Source: Eutreptiella sp. 'Long Island Sound 2002'
Taxonomy: Eukaryota; Euglenozoa; Euglenophyceae; Eutreptiales; Eutreptiaceae
Direction of reading: 5' to 3'
Assembly (NCBI GenBank): GCA_964036045.1
Contig: OZ038380.1
Location: forward strand, 120,127,199-120,191,198
Length of the DNA: 64,000 bases
The translations under genes and the position numbers were made by a program. Each line of letters begins with the position of its first letter. The stretch's first letter is position 1. Below the pieces are notes generated by a model. That model worked only from the letters and a program-made list of their open reading frames with translations. It was not told the DNA's origin and ran no database searches. Below, piece after piece: positions 10,316 through 21,650 of the stretch.

Positions 10316-11795
10316 TCACGGCGGGGCCTGGGGTGGCGCCATGCGGCGGTGGCTGGCTGGGTAACGGGGTTAGGTGGCGGCCCTGCTGGCTGGGGGGTCA
10401 GGCGTGTCATACTGTGTGGCGGGCAGAGCTCCTCGGGTGATGTGGGTGTCGCCAGTGTCGGTGAGCCGACACTTGTTGGGTGGCTAGGGCGTGTGTGTAT
10501 GCAGAGTTGGGCTTTGGGTGATGTCCCACAGGCAGATGCCGTCTCGTGGCCTCTCCTGGAGGGTCTCCCGCAGGCGCCTGAGGACAAACGGGTGGTCCTG
10601 GGGCGCGGGGAGGATGCGGGGGTGGACTCCCAGGGGGTGGAGCACAGGGGCCAGCATGGCGTCCCATGCGGCCTGCGGCATCCACCCCCCCGCCAGCTGG
10701 AGGCGGCGGTTCTCCGCCGACCCCTTGCAGGCCGGGTGGACCAGGCTATCGAGGGAGGGCTCTGCCCGGGCCCACTTCCGCAGCTCCCAGAGCTGCGTGT
10801 GGGTGAAGCACCGCCACCACTGTCCCTGGGCGGGGCCGTGGCCTTGGGCAGAGGAGCGGGCGTGGGTGGGTGTGATTGGAGTGATCGTGGGGACTGCCGG
10901 CGGTGGCTGGCCTTGGGGATTCCTCGTAGTCCTGTGCCGTTGGGGTGCCCATGGAGTGGGGGCGCGGGGTGATGTGGACCCGCGGGTATGCGCGCACCGT
11001 CTCTGCCTCGGGGTTGGGTTGGGACTCACGGTGGCGGCGGTAGCGGGGCACTTGCTGTATGTGGGCTGACATTGAGGGCTGGTAGGGGGGCGGGGACGCT
11101 GCTTGTGGACCCTGGCCATTTTCTGGTCCAGTCGGGGGCGGTCCGCGGGCCTGAGGTGCGGTTTTTGAGAGGTGGCGGGACGAAGTGCGTCGCGCTTCAG
11201 CCACGGCGCGCTCTGCCATGAAGGTGGTGGCGGCGGCGTCGGTGACAGTGGGGGGGGCGCCGTGCTGGGCGCTGCTGCCTCTGGGCCTGGGATGGCTGGG
11301 GCGTAACGTAGTAGAGCCCGTCCTCGGAGGGTCGGGCTCACGCTGCCGTCGTGGCGCCGGGCTTGGGCTTGGGCTTGGGTTTGGGCGCCGACGGGTTCGT
11401 GTGGCTGCTTGGTGGTGGTCTTACGTTTCGGCCGGGCTGCGGGCGCGGGCTTCGTCGGGGCGTGGGCCTTGGCGGCGGCGGGGATGCTTGCGGTGGGGTT
11501 TCCCCCGCGGCTTGGGGGATGGAGTGCTGAACGAGGACGTGGTGGTTGTGGCGGATGAGGTGGTAGTGGTGGTGGAGGCTGTGGAGTCGGAGGCGGAGGA
11601 GTGGGCTGTCGGGGACGGCGGAGGGCCCTGGGCTGCGGGGGCGCGTGTAGGATGCTGGGTCCCGCGAGTAGTGAGGACGAGGGTGCGGGTCCGGGCACCG
11701 GGCGTGTGCGCGCGGTTTCCCTGGTGACCTGTGCGTGCTGGTGCCGGTGTAGTTGCATGTGGCCGTGTGGTGGCGTTGTCTCGGCTGTGCGGGCA
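10316..11795 (-). CDS. Pro-rich ORF with conserved-looking C-terminal domain, in-frame TAG and TAA
   Basis: No family is recognised. In one minus-strand frame (open from 12325, though its first part is a shadow of the adjacent ORF) the protein has a long Pro/Thr/Ala/Arg-rich low-complexity part. A compact C-terminal segment of about 115 residues follows (RCFTHTQLWELRKWARAEPS, GGWMPQAAWDAMLAPVLHPL, RLRETLQERPRDGICLWDI). The frame meets TAG at 10484-10486 and TAA at 10370-10372 and reaches TGA at 10316-10318. The sequence after each TAR stays protein-like (GALPATQYDTPDPPASRAAT, PRYPASHRRMAPPQAPP). With UAR as Gln the ORF ends at the TGA. The start is uncertain. Confidence 0.45.
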
Positions 11796-11801
11796 CGTGG
11801 G

Positions 11802-12478
11802 TCAGCCGGGATGTGTCCATATCTGCTCCAGGACATGTGGGTGCGTTTGCTGGAGGTAGTCGAGGGTGCGGAGGAAGCATCGCTAGATGCTGGGCATGTC
11901 CTCCTCTGTGAAGTGGCGGTAGTTTTGGGTGGGGCTGTCTTGGCCGAGCCACAGCAGCGCCATGAGGCGGGCTGCCACCATGTACAGGCAGAGCTGTAGG
12001 GTGGTGGGGCGTGGGGGGGTGGGTCCCCTGCGGTTCGGGCGGGCCTCCCTCTGCTGAGGGCGCAGCGTGACCTTCCACAGCCACCGGTCTGTGGGGATCC
12101 CCGAGGTCCGTTGGGTCCACTTGGCAAGGCAATACATCGCCCTACCAAGGCCGTGGTTGCCGCTGCGGACAGAGAGCAGCGTGTCCAGGGACTTGTGTTC
12201 CCACGTGCCCAAGAGGTTGGGGTCGTCTGGCTCGTCCTCCCTGGTGTACGTGTCAGGGCCTTGGTTGTGTGTGTGGGGGGGGGGGGCGTAGTCGGCAGGG
12301 AGGAGGGAGTCGGTGCCGTGCACACCGAGTGGCCAGTTGGTGCGTGGTAGTGGGTGGTGGAGAGGGTGTAGTGCAGATTTTACATTAGGGTCATGTACGT
12401 GGAGGGGGCTGGCTGCTGGTCATCGGAGGTGGGGAGTTCCCCCGGGACGTGGTGCCTGAAGTTGCTCAGGGAGGCCAT
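11802..12478 (-). CDS. ORF of unknown function with in-frame TAA and TAG, ends at TGA
   Basis: Starts at ATG 12478 (MASLSNFRHHVPGEL) and overlaps the end of the preceding ORF. A TAA at 12380-12382 sits between STYMTLM and NLHYTLSTTH. Near the C-run at 12276-12288 a one-base shift moves to the frame DTYTREDEPDDPNLLGTWEH, RAMYCLAKWTQRTSGIPTD, LCLYMVAARLMALLWLGQD. A TAG at 11883-11885 separates TEEDMPSI from RCFLRTLDYLQQTHPHVLEQ. TGA at 11802-11804 ends it. The hydrophobic and charged pattern is that of a folded domain, possibly a retroelement structural protein, but no match is recognised. Confidence 0.5.
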
Positions 12479-13145
12479 CAGGGCGACTCATGTTTCCCTA
12501 TCCGTCTCTTTGGTGTCGCTGGGGGTGGCGCTGGGTTGGGGGGTGGGCCATGTCAGGCTTGAGGTAGCGGCTGTCGCTGTTGATGTCCACCCGCCCCGAC
12601 ACGGGTTGTCCGACTAGGTGTCGCCCCCAGTCGATGGGGAGCACCCAGATTCGGCGCCCTCTTGGGGGCGGGCTCTCACTGTCTGGGGTGGCGAGTGGGG
12701 GGCGGTCGTGTCCGGCGACGTGGAGGAAGGCCTCAAAGAGGAAGTCCCGGATGCCTCCCTCCAGGGTGGCCGCCGGGACCAGAACAGTCGCCCGGATGCG
12801 CTTGGTGGTGCTCGAGGTGCGGAGGCGCAGCACCTCCTGGTTCCCGAGTCCCCGGAGCTGCTGCCGTACTGCTGCGGGATTTTGTAGGGCGTAGGCTTCG
12901 GCCGGTGCGGCAGCTGGTGGTGCGGGGTGTGTTGTGGGGGAAAGGTGTGGGTTGCGGGGGGTGGTCGTCGTTGTTGCGTGTGGGGTCTGGTGATGGGATT
13001 TCTCTTGGTGGCCACGGGAGGAAAATCTCGCGGTGGTGTGTGTCGGCCGGGGCATCGCAATCAATAGGGTGATGGGGGCCGCCGCGTGCTGCGTCTGTGG
13101 CCTGGTCTCGGGGAGGGGCGTGAAGGGGTGGTATTGGGGTGCCAC
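12420..13145 (-). CDS. ORF of unknown function, structured C-terminal half
   Basis: Starts MAPQYHPFTPL at 13145, overlapping the TGA of the upstream ORF at 13061. About 100 residues are low-complexity (Pro/His/Thr). A well-patterned region follows: VRQQLRGLGNQEVLRLR, RIRATVLVPAATLEGGIRDF, FEAFLHVAGHD, RIWVLPIDWGRHLVGQPVSG. The frame meets TAG at 12498-12500 and TGA at 12420-12422, and its end overlaps the ATG of the next ORF at 12478. Overlapping ends and starts suggest a compact multi-ORF transcript. Function unknown. Confidence 0.45.
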
Positions 13146-14870
13146 TGCTGGTGGTGGGGGGGGCGGGGGCGGGTGTTACGCTGGCCGGGGGTCTTGGCGT
13201 CCTGGTGGGTTGTGTGGGTCTTGCGTGTGCGCGCGGTGCGGTCTTTGCAGTCCTTGACTGGTTGCGGTGCCGAGGTGCGGATGGGAGGCGGCCGCATGGG
13301 CGTCCGGTTGCAGCTGTGGTCCGTAGGTAATGGATGGCTGCCGGCAGATGGTGCTCGCTGGTATGGGATGTGGGTGGGGGGGCTGCTGGTGGTTGTGGGG
13401 TGCTCTTACTGGGGCCTGGTGTTGCTGGTGTGCGTGCGCCGCTCCGCGCGGGTTAGTGGGGGTGTACAGTGGTCCGTATGTTGCCAGCCTGTGTAGTTGG
13501 GGCGGTAGGTGGTGCTGGATCGCGTGGTGGTCGTGTTTAGGGCTCGTTGGTTGTGGGTGGTACCCCAGCGTTGGCGGGTGCGGTGGTAGGGGCTGGTGGT
13601 GGTGGTATACGTGATGCTGTGGTGCAGTGAGGTGTGCCGTGTGGGCTGCATGGCCGTTGGGGCTTGGTCGTGCCGGGGCGTGATGGGGATGTAGCTGGTG
13701 GGGGTCGCCGTAGTATTGGGGCATCCAGGGGTAGGGTTGGGAGGGACAGGGGCGCGGTGGTGCTGTTGGTGGTGCCGTGTCCCCTGGCTCTGTGTGTATG
13801 GTGATCCTGGAATGGCGTGGACATGTGTGGGCGGTTGTTGCTGACTGGGCTGCTGGGTTAGGGTGCTGTGGTACGGTTGTGGTGACGGGCGCTGGTAGGG
13901 ATGGTGTTGTTTGTGTGCTTCGGGGGGCTCGGCGTGGGGTGGCGCGGCGTGGTTGGACACGGGCCCTGGTCGGGGCGCTGCGCCCTGCTGGAGGGCGCGC
14001 TTACGGGTCCACTGACCTGTCTTGCTCTTCTTGGCCTGGTCGGTGTTGGGGGCGGGTGAACCCCCCTGTCCCCGTTCAGGCAAGGGGGAGCGGGCGTGCC
14101 AGCAATGCGCCTCTCTGAGGCGTGCCTCGAGTCCTCTGACGTAGGCGCGCTGGTCCGCAGGGTCCATCCGCGTGGCGGTGGCTTCGTCAGAGGCGGCCAG
14201 GTGGGCGTCCCGAAAGGACGTCCAGCCCTCCGAGGGCCTCAGCTGCGAGAGATGGGGGGGATGTGCCGGGTAGAGGAGTGAGCTGAGTGAGTACGGTGTT
14301 CCTTTCCGCCGACCGAGGGCGGTGTTGAACCGGCGGCAAGTGATTCGGAGGTAGACTGCTCTGTCCTCTGGTGCCGTGTCCGCCAACGCTTCTGGCGTCA
14401 GGGCTGCTGCTTGGGGGGCCGGGAGCTGTGGGTCTTGGAGCTGTAGGTCACGGTGGTCGAGATTTACCGCGAGGAGGACGTTGCGGGCCACTACGTTCAA
14501 GCTGCTCCCGCTGTGGCGTAGGGATGGGCTGTGGGGGGGCAGGCGTGTGCTGTTTGAGGCCACAGCTATGGTCCACGCGTGGCCCGCCGCGTCCGCCAAT
14601 TAGTACACTCCCAGGTGGTCCTTGATGGTGTCGGTGAGTGGCCCAAAGAAGCTGGGCTGGCTCGCGGGGGGGGATGCGGCTGGGGCCGCGGGCCACGTGC
14701 TGTGGTGGCTGTTGAGGTCCCCGCAGTGGAGGCGGTGGGTGAGGCGGTGTGCAGCTCCAAGGCAGACCGAGTGGTCTGGGGTGCAGGTCAAGGCCGTTTG
14801 TGGTAGCCGGTGGCGTACGCAGAGGAGGCATGCGGTGGCTGGCGGTTGGCGGTACCTGCTGACGGACGGT
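13061..14870 (-). CDS. Second endonuclease-like (EEP-fold) ORF with low-complexity tail
   Basis: In one minus-strand frame the segment HRLHCGDLNSHHSTWP matches the GDxN..H core of the endonuclease/exonuclease/phosphatase fold of non-LTR retrotransposons. It is followed by FFGPLTDTIKDHLGVY, TAA (14600-14602), LADAAGHAWTIAVASNSTRL, SSLNVVARNVLLAVNLDH, and a helical region with RAYVRGLEARLREAHCW. A Pro/His/Gln-rich tail crosses a second TAA (13406-13408, TRPQ/EHPTTT) and ends at TGA 13061-13063. The N-terminal half of the fold is not recovered upstream, where the frame overlaps the end of pol. It may be a 5'-truncated second element or a duplicated domain; no RT follows it. Confidence 0.5.
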
Positions 14871-17800
14871 TGCGTGCGGGAGTGGGGGCTGGTGGCGCGC
14901 GCATGCTGCTGGGCGTGTGTGCGGTGCCTGTGGTGCTCGTGTGTGCTGTGCCGGTGTTGTGCCCGCTTGATGGTGTGTGTGCTTGATGGGGGTCCTGTGT
15001 TGGGTGGTATGTCGTGGCGTAGGACAGGAGTTTGAGGTGGTGGGCTTGGTCTGTTTTTGCCAGCGTGGCTGCGTGCTGCAGGTATTTGTGGGTGCGGTAT
15101 GTGAGCTGCTCCGCTGTCTTGGCAAAGGCCGTCTGTTGCATGTGCGCCGCCGTGGCCTTGGGGTCCTCCGCGTGGCTGCGTAGCAAGGTGTAAACGGCAG
15201 TTGGGACGAGCCCCCTGCGGATCGCATCGAGTACCTCCGTCTGCTTGAGGATAGTGGTGAGTTGCTGGGTTGCCGGGGACCGCGTCAGCGATCCGGCGTG
15301 CTGTGTGATGGTGTGGGTTGGGTTCTATTCTGTGAGGGTGTCCAGTCCTCGGTACAGGGGGCACACCTTGAAGTGGTCCCAGGTTTCTTTTTCCGCGTGG
15401 CCACACATGCATTTGGTGTATCTTGCGGGGACGTGCATCGAGCGGCATATCGGATGAGGAGGAGAAGCTGTTCGAGGGCGAGCTGGAGTCGGGGTTTTTG
15501 TAGGTGTGCTGGGATGCTATCCGGGCGTAGGGCGGAGTAGTAGAGGGGGGTGTGGACGGAGTCTTCGATACCTCGGAGGAGTTGAGTGTTCGCTGGGTGG
15601 TCCAGTGTGGTGGCCAGATGCTGGATGGGTGTGGGTTAGTGGTACTGCTTGGCTCGATTTGTGTACGGCGTGTCCTCGGGTATCCATTGGGGGGGCTGTG
15701 TGGCTGAGGGTATCGGGGGTAGGTGCTGCAGCTGGCTGTGGTGTGGGGTGTCCAGTAATACGTGTCTGAGCCCTGGGGTGTGGCTGGTGCTCTGGTGTTT
15801 GGCCTGCGTGTCTGCGCGTCCATTGCCGTATGTGTAGCGGTGTGACTCCTGTTTGATGATGTGTAGGGCGTCCTGGGGGTGCATGCCCCTGAAGGCCATC
15901 CTTAGCTCCAACGCTTGTGTGGTGAGGCCGGACTCGAGTGCCTTGTGGGAAGACAGGTCCGCGAGGTGCCTGGTGAGGTGGATGTCGACTGCGGCGTCCA
16001 CGACGACCCAGATGTTGCGGGGCCGGATTGTTGCGGGTGGTGGTGTGGCGGTGACAGCGTCCGCTAGGGTGCGCAGTTAGCCGTCGGAGGACGCCCCAAG
16101 GATGGTAGCCCCGGTGTGGTGTTCCACGTGATGGCCATCCGCGCGCCAGGTGATGCGCACGGAGGCAAAACGGACCATGGGGGTGCGTTGCTGGCTGCTG
16201 GATGCGTCAGTGAAGTAGATGATTTTGGTGTCGCTGGGTACGAGTAGGCGGGCAATTGCTGTGGGGTGATAGACGTAGACAGGGTTCCCTTGGGCGGTTC
16301 TGGTGGTGATTTGCGTGGGTTGCAGTAGCGGTGTCGCATAGACGCCTATCCCCTGGGTGATAATGGCCTGGGCTCGTGGGGTGAGGCGGAGGAGGCCTCT
16401 GTCTTAGCGCCCCTGGGTGATATACGCGTACATCAGTTGGAAGAGGTATCCCGTATTGGGGTGGAACTTCTGGCACGTGATGGTCTGTTGCCATTCCTTG
16501 TCGTCTTTGTCGCCGCGGGGAGTTGGGCATTTGTGCTGTAGGGGGCGCATGGGTGCCTCCTGAGGTCCTGTGCGGTGTGGGTCGCAGCGGCCGTACTCTA
16601 TGGCCAGGCTTTCTGGGTCTGCCCGCTCGTTGGTGAACGTCCATGTCGCCGTGGGTGTTCGGGTCCAAGCTACGTGTGCTGGCTCGTCTGAGGGTACCGT
16701 GTGAAACCAGGGGGAGGGCCATGCCTGCTGGTCGGCAGTGGCAGCGGCAGTGGGGGTGTGGGAGTGGGTGGAGATGCGGTGCACCAGGGGCCACGGAGTG
16801 TCGAGGTCTGCTGGGCCGCAGTGCCAGCACGTGCGAGGTATGCCCTGGTCACTGTGTCTGACTTGTGGTACATCGGTCTCCAGTGCGTTGTGTTTGGGGA
16901 TGGACCAGGGGGCTTGCTGTCGTTGAACAGTGCGGGTAGCGTGTTTGTTGTTGTTTGGTGCTAGTAGCAGGGATGTGGGTGGTGTCCATCCTTCGGCTGA
17001 CGGGGTGGGCTCCTCCTGCGTCGTGCTGCCTTCGTTGAAGGTCTCGTGCTCGCTCGAGCGGGGCCGGGGGTGCTGGCGCTGGAAGGCCTTGTACGCGATG
17101 TCGATGTCCTTGGGCTCCGGCATTTCGCGCCCTTCCTTCGTAGCGCATGCGCGCAGGTACGCTTGGAAGACGCGGCGTGCTGGCCATTGCGGGTCGGAAA
17201 GGAACGGTTTGTGGTGGGCGTCGCACTGGGCCATGATCCTCATCCGCGTTTGCGTGATGTATACTATGGTGATGGTGGCCCCCACGAGGTGCAGGGTGTA
17301 CACCTCGGCTGCCGGGTGTCGGTGGATGTCGGTGTGCGTGAACACAAGTGGCCCCCGTTGATCGCAGTGGTTGTTCATCAGGATGGCGTGCGTGTGGTGT
17401 GGTAGAAGGAGTTGCAGCTGGTCCCAGATGCTGGTGCCCACTGAGTTCGGGACGGCGTGTTGTGCGAGTATCCACCGGGGGCAGGTGTTGCGGGTCATTT
17501 GCGCTTCTTTTATGCGTAGGGCTGCCACTTCGCGAACCTCGGGTTGGTGGTTGTGTGTCACCCTGTGTGGGAGTTGCGCTGCGTGTTTGGCATAGGCCAT
17601 GTCGACCAGGGCGCCTGTATTGTTCCCGTAGTAGAGCCAGTGGGCCATAGTGGCCTCCTTGGGGAAAGACGTGGGCCAGCCTCCATGTTGCCCCCATGCC
17701 TTCGTCACTTGCTGTGGAGCGTGGCATAGGGCGTCTTGGGGGTGCAGGAGGGGCAGGGATTGGTACCCGATGACTGCGTTCAGCACTGCTTCGATGAAGT

Positions 17801-17999
17801 ATGCGAGGCCCTGCATAGACGGGAGGTCACCCCTGGCAAGTTGGCCCTTCCAGCTTGCTGGCGAGTGTGATGCCGTGGTGCTGCGTGGCCTGTGTGACTC
17901 CTAGGTGAACTGTGGTGTCCTCCAGGTGTAGGGGTTCCCCTTCCGGATGTGGGGGGTTGGGGTCCCGCTGTCAGCTAGCCCGACCAACTTGCGGGGGTA
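14788..17999 (-). CDS. Non-LTR pol C-terminal part: RT thumb, zinc knuckle, RNase H, C-terminal zinc finger
   Basis: Order on the minus strand: thumb (VHLGVTQATQHHGITLASKL); linker from 17816 (MQGLAYFIEAVLNAVIGYQ); CCHC-like TCWHCGPADLDTPWPLVH near 16800; RNase H with YFTDASSSQQRTPM near 16210, WVVVDAAVDIH near 16000 and the terminal YTYGNGRADTQAKHQ near 15800; then a CxC...H...C finger (KCMCGHAEKETWDHFKVCP) near 15400 and a helical tail (LDAIRRGLVPTAVYTLLRSH). TGA at 14788 ends it. The single frame from 17816 to about 15460 contains TAA at 16404, 16077 and 15636 and no TGA. After a shift, TAG at 15325 separates LDTLTE from NPTHTI. Indels near 17940, 17850 and 15460 make activity unlikely if they are real. 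Confidence 0.75.
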
Positions 18000-18008
18000 C
18001 ACCAGGAG

Positions 18009-19091
18009 TTAGTGGGCGTCCAGGTAGGTTGTGGTGAGTTGGAGAATGGCAGACGCTTGGTCGGTGGTCGTTGGTAGCCCTGCGTTCTCAGGGTTGCGGT
18101 GGCGGGTGGGCGTAGTTAGGAGGTTGTCGTCCGCGAAGTTGATGAGGGGGGACCGTAGCGGGTATGGGACGTACCCCGGGTATACCCGTTCTAGCTGGAA
18201 TGCCAGCGGTAGGGTGATGAGGAGGTAGAGGAAGGGGCCCTCGGCGCCACCCTGGAGGACCCTGCTGTCTGTGCCGGTCCAGGGGGTGAGGCCTGCGGCT
18301 GTGATGACGGCGTAGAGCCTTGTCTGGATGCTACCGGTCATGAAGGATGGGTAATGGGAGGCCCCTGGCATCCCTTACCTCCGTGAGGAGCCGGTGTGGG
18401 GCGTGGGGGACCGCGCCTTGGACATCGAGGGAGACGACAATCATCTCATAGTGGTTCATGTCGAGCGCAGCGTCCTGGGGAAAGATGGCCTCGTGGGGAG
18501 ACCTGCCGGCCATGGCTCCCCACATACTGGCAGGCACGTGGGCGAAGACCGCCGGCGCGATGCGGCCCAGGATGAGCGTCCACACCAGCTTGACTTCAGT
18601 GGTGGTGCAGACTATGGGCCGCAAGTTCCCCGGCTGCACCCAGTCCCCCTTCTTGTGGAGGGGGTGGAGCAGGTTGGCAGACTCAGGGGGGATGGGCGTG
18701 GTGCCCGTGATGACGTCCCACAGGCAGGCTGCCAGGAGGCGTTTGACTGGCAAGGTGGGGCGTTGGTACGCCTCGGCCGGTAAACCGTCGACGCCGGGCA
18801 CGACCCCCTTTTTCAGGCGGTCCAGGGCGTGATGCAGTTCTGAGATGCTGAAGGGTTGTATTCGAGCGCGCACCGCTGTTCCCGGTTGAAGACCCTGGGC
18901 ACATGCTCGCGGATGCTCCTTCTGGTGTGGGGGTCGAGCTCAGGGAGGGCTGCCCCGTGTTGCGCCTGGAAGCTGTCCAGGACTGCCTTGAGGATGGCGT
19001 CAGGGTCGTTGGTGAGGGCCCCCCCGGGGGTGCGCACGGCGTGGATGGTGAAGTGCCCCGTGTCCTCCAGAATGGGGCTGACGTACCGCAT
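18009..19091 (-). CDS. Non-LTR reverse transcriptase, fingers and palm
   Basis: The frames, with one-base shifts near 18860 and 18365, give the RT motifs in order: LDRLKKGVVPGVDGLPAEAY (motif 1 region), LLHPLHKKGDWVQPGNLRPI (motif 2), MIVVSLDVQGAVPHAPH (motif A with catalytic Asp), DSRVLQGGAEGPFLYLL (motif B, QG..), and LINFADDNLL (motif C, the catalytic ADD as FADD). A TAA at 18009-18011 follows TTYLDAH and precedes LLVYPRKLVGLADSG, which reads as continuous RT. The FADD box with downstream RNase H fits APE-type non-LTR clades that carry RNase H; the clade is not assigned. Confidence 0.85.
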
Positions 19092-19147
19092 GGACTTGTA
19101 CGGTGTGTCGTTTCTGCCGTATCTTTCGTGTTCCTGGTCTGCGGCGG

Positions 19148-20438
19148 CTATGCGGTTGGCGTGCCATTCCTGGAGCCGGTGGCGGCGGGTGGTGAGGTGC
19201 GCACGGAGGTGAACGTCCTCGTCTCATGCCTCCGGTGTGCTGGGGCGCAGCAGGGTGGCAAGTTCTGCTTTCGTGGTCCAGATGTCATGGAGGAGCTGTT
19301 GGAGGGTGAGGTCCGGTGGTGCTTCCGTGTGACTGGTGTCGCGCTGTTTAGTGTTGGCGCATCAGGGGAGCGTAGTACGGAGTGTAGGGCCCTGTTATAC
19401 CTGTGCCCGGCGCCGTGGTTCTCCTCGGCCGGGAACGGCAGTGTGGGTGGGAGGGTGTCGTGTGGCACGGTGGCCGCGGGTGGGGGTACGTTGGCGATGA
19501 TGAGGTCCATGTAGTGGGGTCGGTGGCCATTGCCCCCAGGCGGGAGGTCCCCGTAGGTTGCCTCGTGGACACGCACCGTGGTTGGGTCCCCGTAGCACGT
19601 GTCAATGCGGAAGGCAGGGTCGCCAGCTTGGTGGGGGGAATGGGAGGGTCTGCCGGTGAGTCCTGCCGTGAGGTCGGTGACGCCCAGTTTGTGCATGGCG
19701 TCCTGGACAGTTATGTTGGTTGCTGTGGGTGGGCCGGTGCAGTCGTCATTGGTGGGGGCGGCGTTTATGTCGCCAATGATGATGGTGGGTGCCACAAGGG
19801 AGAAGCGGCTGTACGCCAGGCTCAGGGCGTCAAGAAAGTCCTTGGTCTCCTCCCCGAATGGGATGTGCGTGAGTAGCACGTTTAGGTGCCATCCGGGCCC
19901 CACGCACTCGTACTCTCCGAGGCGACCATCCACTCCGTGGTCGGGGTTGGCATGCACCGTGACCAACAAATTGTGGTAGAGGGGCGACCCCCTGTTGCCA
20001 GTGGGCGTGATATCTGTTCCCCTCTGGGTCCAGGATCGGTGCTAGTTCGGGCTGGTCCGCTCTGCGGCAAGCTTGTTCCAGGACCCCAGGAGGTCTGCGC
20101 CTTGGGGGTGTTGCCCGGGCATGGCTTGCAGTGTGGCAGCCTTGGTGGGGTCGTAGGTGACCGCAGGCTCATTGAGGATGTTGATGCGGGCGTGGGCTTC
20201 TGTAGGTGCCGGTTGCTGGGGATCGGTAGTTGTGGGGGCGGGGCGTGTCCAGCCCGGCCCCTGTCAGGCATTGAGGAGGTCAATGACTGAGCAGCGGGTG
20301 CCTTGCGGTTCCGCTTCTGGGGCTGGTGTAGGGGCCATGCATTGTCGACTTTGCCCGTGTACTCGGTGCCGGTGAGGTGCTCCGTGTCGGGTGTGCATAG
20401 CTGCATGGGGATCAGCTCACGACGGTCTCCGTCTTGCC
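19148..20438 (-). CDS. Non-LTR apurinic-type endonuclease domain
   Basis: From about 20430 the frame reads YWQDGDRRELIPMQLC, then after shifts the EEP-fold endonuclease: LLVTVHANPDHGVDGRLGEY, WHLNVLLTHIPFGEETKDFL, TIIIGDINAAPTND (the GDxN metal and DNA contact motif), AMHKLGVTDLTAGLTGRPSH, RIDTCYGDPTTV, and the terminal GNGHRPHYMDLI (SDH-like position). The region then leads into the RT. It nicks target DNA for reverse transcription. The upstream end is cut by the 1.7-kb TIR element at 20444-22152. A shift near 19970 joins the two frames. Confidence 0.8.
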
Positions 20439-20443
20439 AGTAT
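20439..20443. repeat. 5-bp target-site duplication of the TIR element, left copy
   Basis: 'agtat' here and at 22153-22157. Joining the flanks at this word restores an uninterrupted minus-strand frame (GRTIEY joined to WQDGDRREL). Confidence 0.7.
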
Positions 20444-20632
20444 GTTAGGCGGCTCAAGTTGCACGGTATAAAACGGACAGAAAGTGCCCAAAATACACGG
20501 CCTGAAAAGGCATCAAAAGAACCATTATTTGGCTTGCAAAAATTCAAGCCGTTTTTGGAACACGAAAAAAACTCTTATGTAAGGAATTTTGGCCTTTTCT
20601 CGGTCCTGATAGGTCCAAAAAAGGCTGTTTCT

Positions 20633-20688
20633 GGGGCAATGGACTGTTCCTTGCGCGAGGCCTCGCGCAAGGAGCAGTCCATTGCCCC
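20633..20688. repeat. 56-bp near-perfect palindrome centred on GAGG/CCTC
   Basis: Arms of 28 bp (left starts ggggcaatggactg) pair with one G:T-type mismatch around the core GCGCGAGGCCTCGCGC. It is the longest member of a family of related palindromes in this window. Confidence 0.9.
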
Positions 20689-21464
20689 TCCAAAGTCAGG
20701 TAATGATGGTAGAATTGAGGAATCAAGCAGGCACCTAGACTTGAGTGACATTACAGACACCCTTGACTTGATCACATTGTACAATATGTTTACGCGGGCG
20801 GACATTCAGTGCTCTAAACAAGCCTTGCAAATCTAATTGATGACTCAAGAAATCATTTCAAATGTTGTTGCATTCCTAAAAAAAGGAGCTCATACGTTGG
20901 AGGTGTTGCACAGGGTGCATCCTTCAGCATTGCTCATGATGCACACCTGCCACAACTTATGGGGAGTGTCAAGCAAAAACAGGAGTATCACTGGTAACAC
21001 ATGAAGCATGTCCACTCAACAGATGACGCTAGGCTGGACAGGGACCCCCCTTGTAGCTTTGGCTGGAGAAGAATTGATCCTTCCGTTGTTGACTATAGAT
21101 CAAAGTAAAATGTGCAAAGAAAATATGAATTTGCCATGCTTGGCACTTTTTTGAGCGTTTGTTTGGGCAAAAAAAACTGATTTTTTGGAGAGTAAAATGC
21201 AATGTAGTGCAAACGACACCAATTATCAAGATGATGTTCGATACCTGGAGAAAGAAGGTGCCCTGAGGGAAGCAGTCTGCCAAACGCAGTTGCTGACCAA
21301 GCCCAAAAAGAGTTTTTCCGCCTCCGGGGGGGGCAAGCTTCTGGTAAATTTCAATGACTCAACGACATTTTAGGTACTCGTTGCTTCAGTGAAGGTTGTG
21401 CACAAGCGCTATCAGATGAGAACCCATCACAATGGTACAAAGAATATATTTTCTGGGCCTTTTT

Positions 21465-21504
21465 TTGCGCGAGGCCTCGCGCAATGAGGACTGCAATGCA
21501 GTCC
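21465..21504. repeat. Palindrome TT-core-AA followed by a second hairpin
   Basis: TTGCGCGAGGCCTCGCGCAA (21465-21484) is a perfect 20-bp palindrome. Immediately after, ggactgcaatgcagtcc (21488-21504) forms another perfect stem with a one-base centre. Confidence 0.85.
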
Positions 21505-21650
21505 CAGAACTTGAAAGTCACAACCTATACCTTTATTTTCAGGCAGTGCAAATCAAAATGAAACCGTGGGGTGGGTACTAAGACGGCTCGACCCTGAAGC
21601 CGTCTTTCCAAGGGAAAATGAATTAGGTGAGGTTTCTGGTTTAGTAAGTT

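Noticed and set aside
14873-15823. N-terminal part of the 407-residue minus-strand frame ending at 14600
   Set aside because: Ser/Pro/Thr/Arg-rich shadow of the pol C-terminal frame. Only the part after about 14870 (HCGDLNSHH) is domain-like.
21029-21373. Short ORFs inside the 1.7-kb TIR element as a transposase
   Set aside because: At most about 180 residues, no acidic triad context and no helical DNA-binding pattern. The element is treated as non-autonomous.
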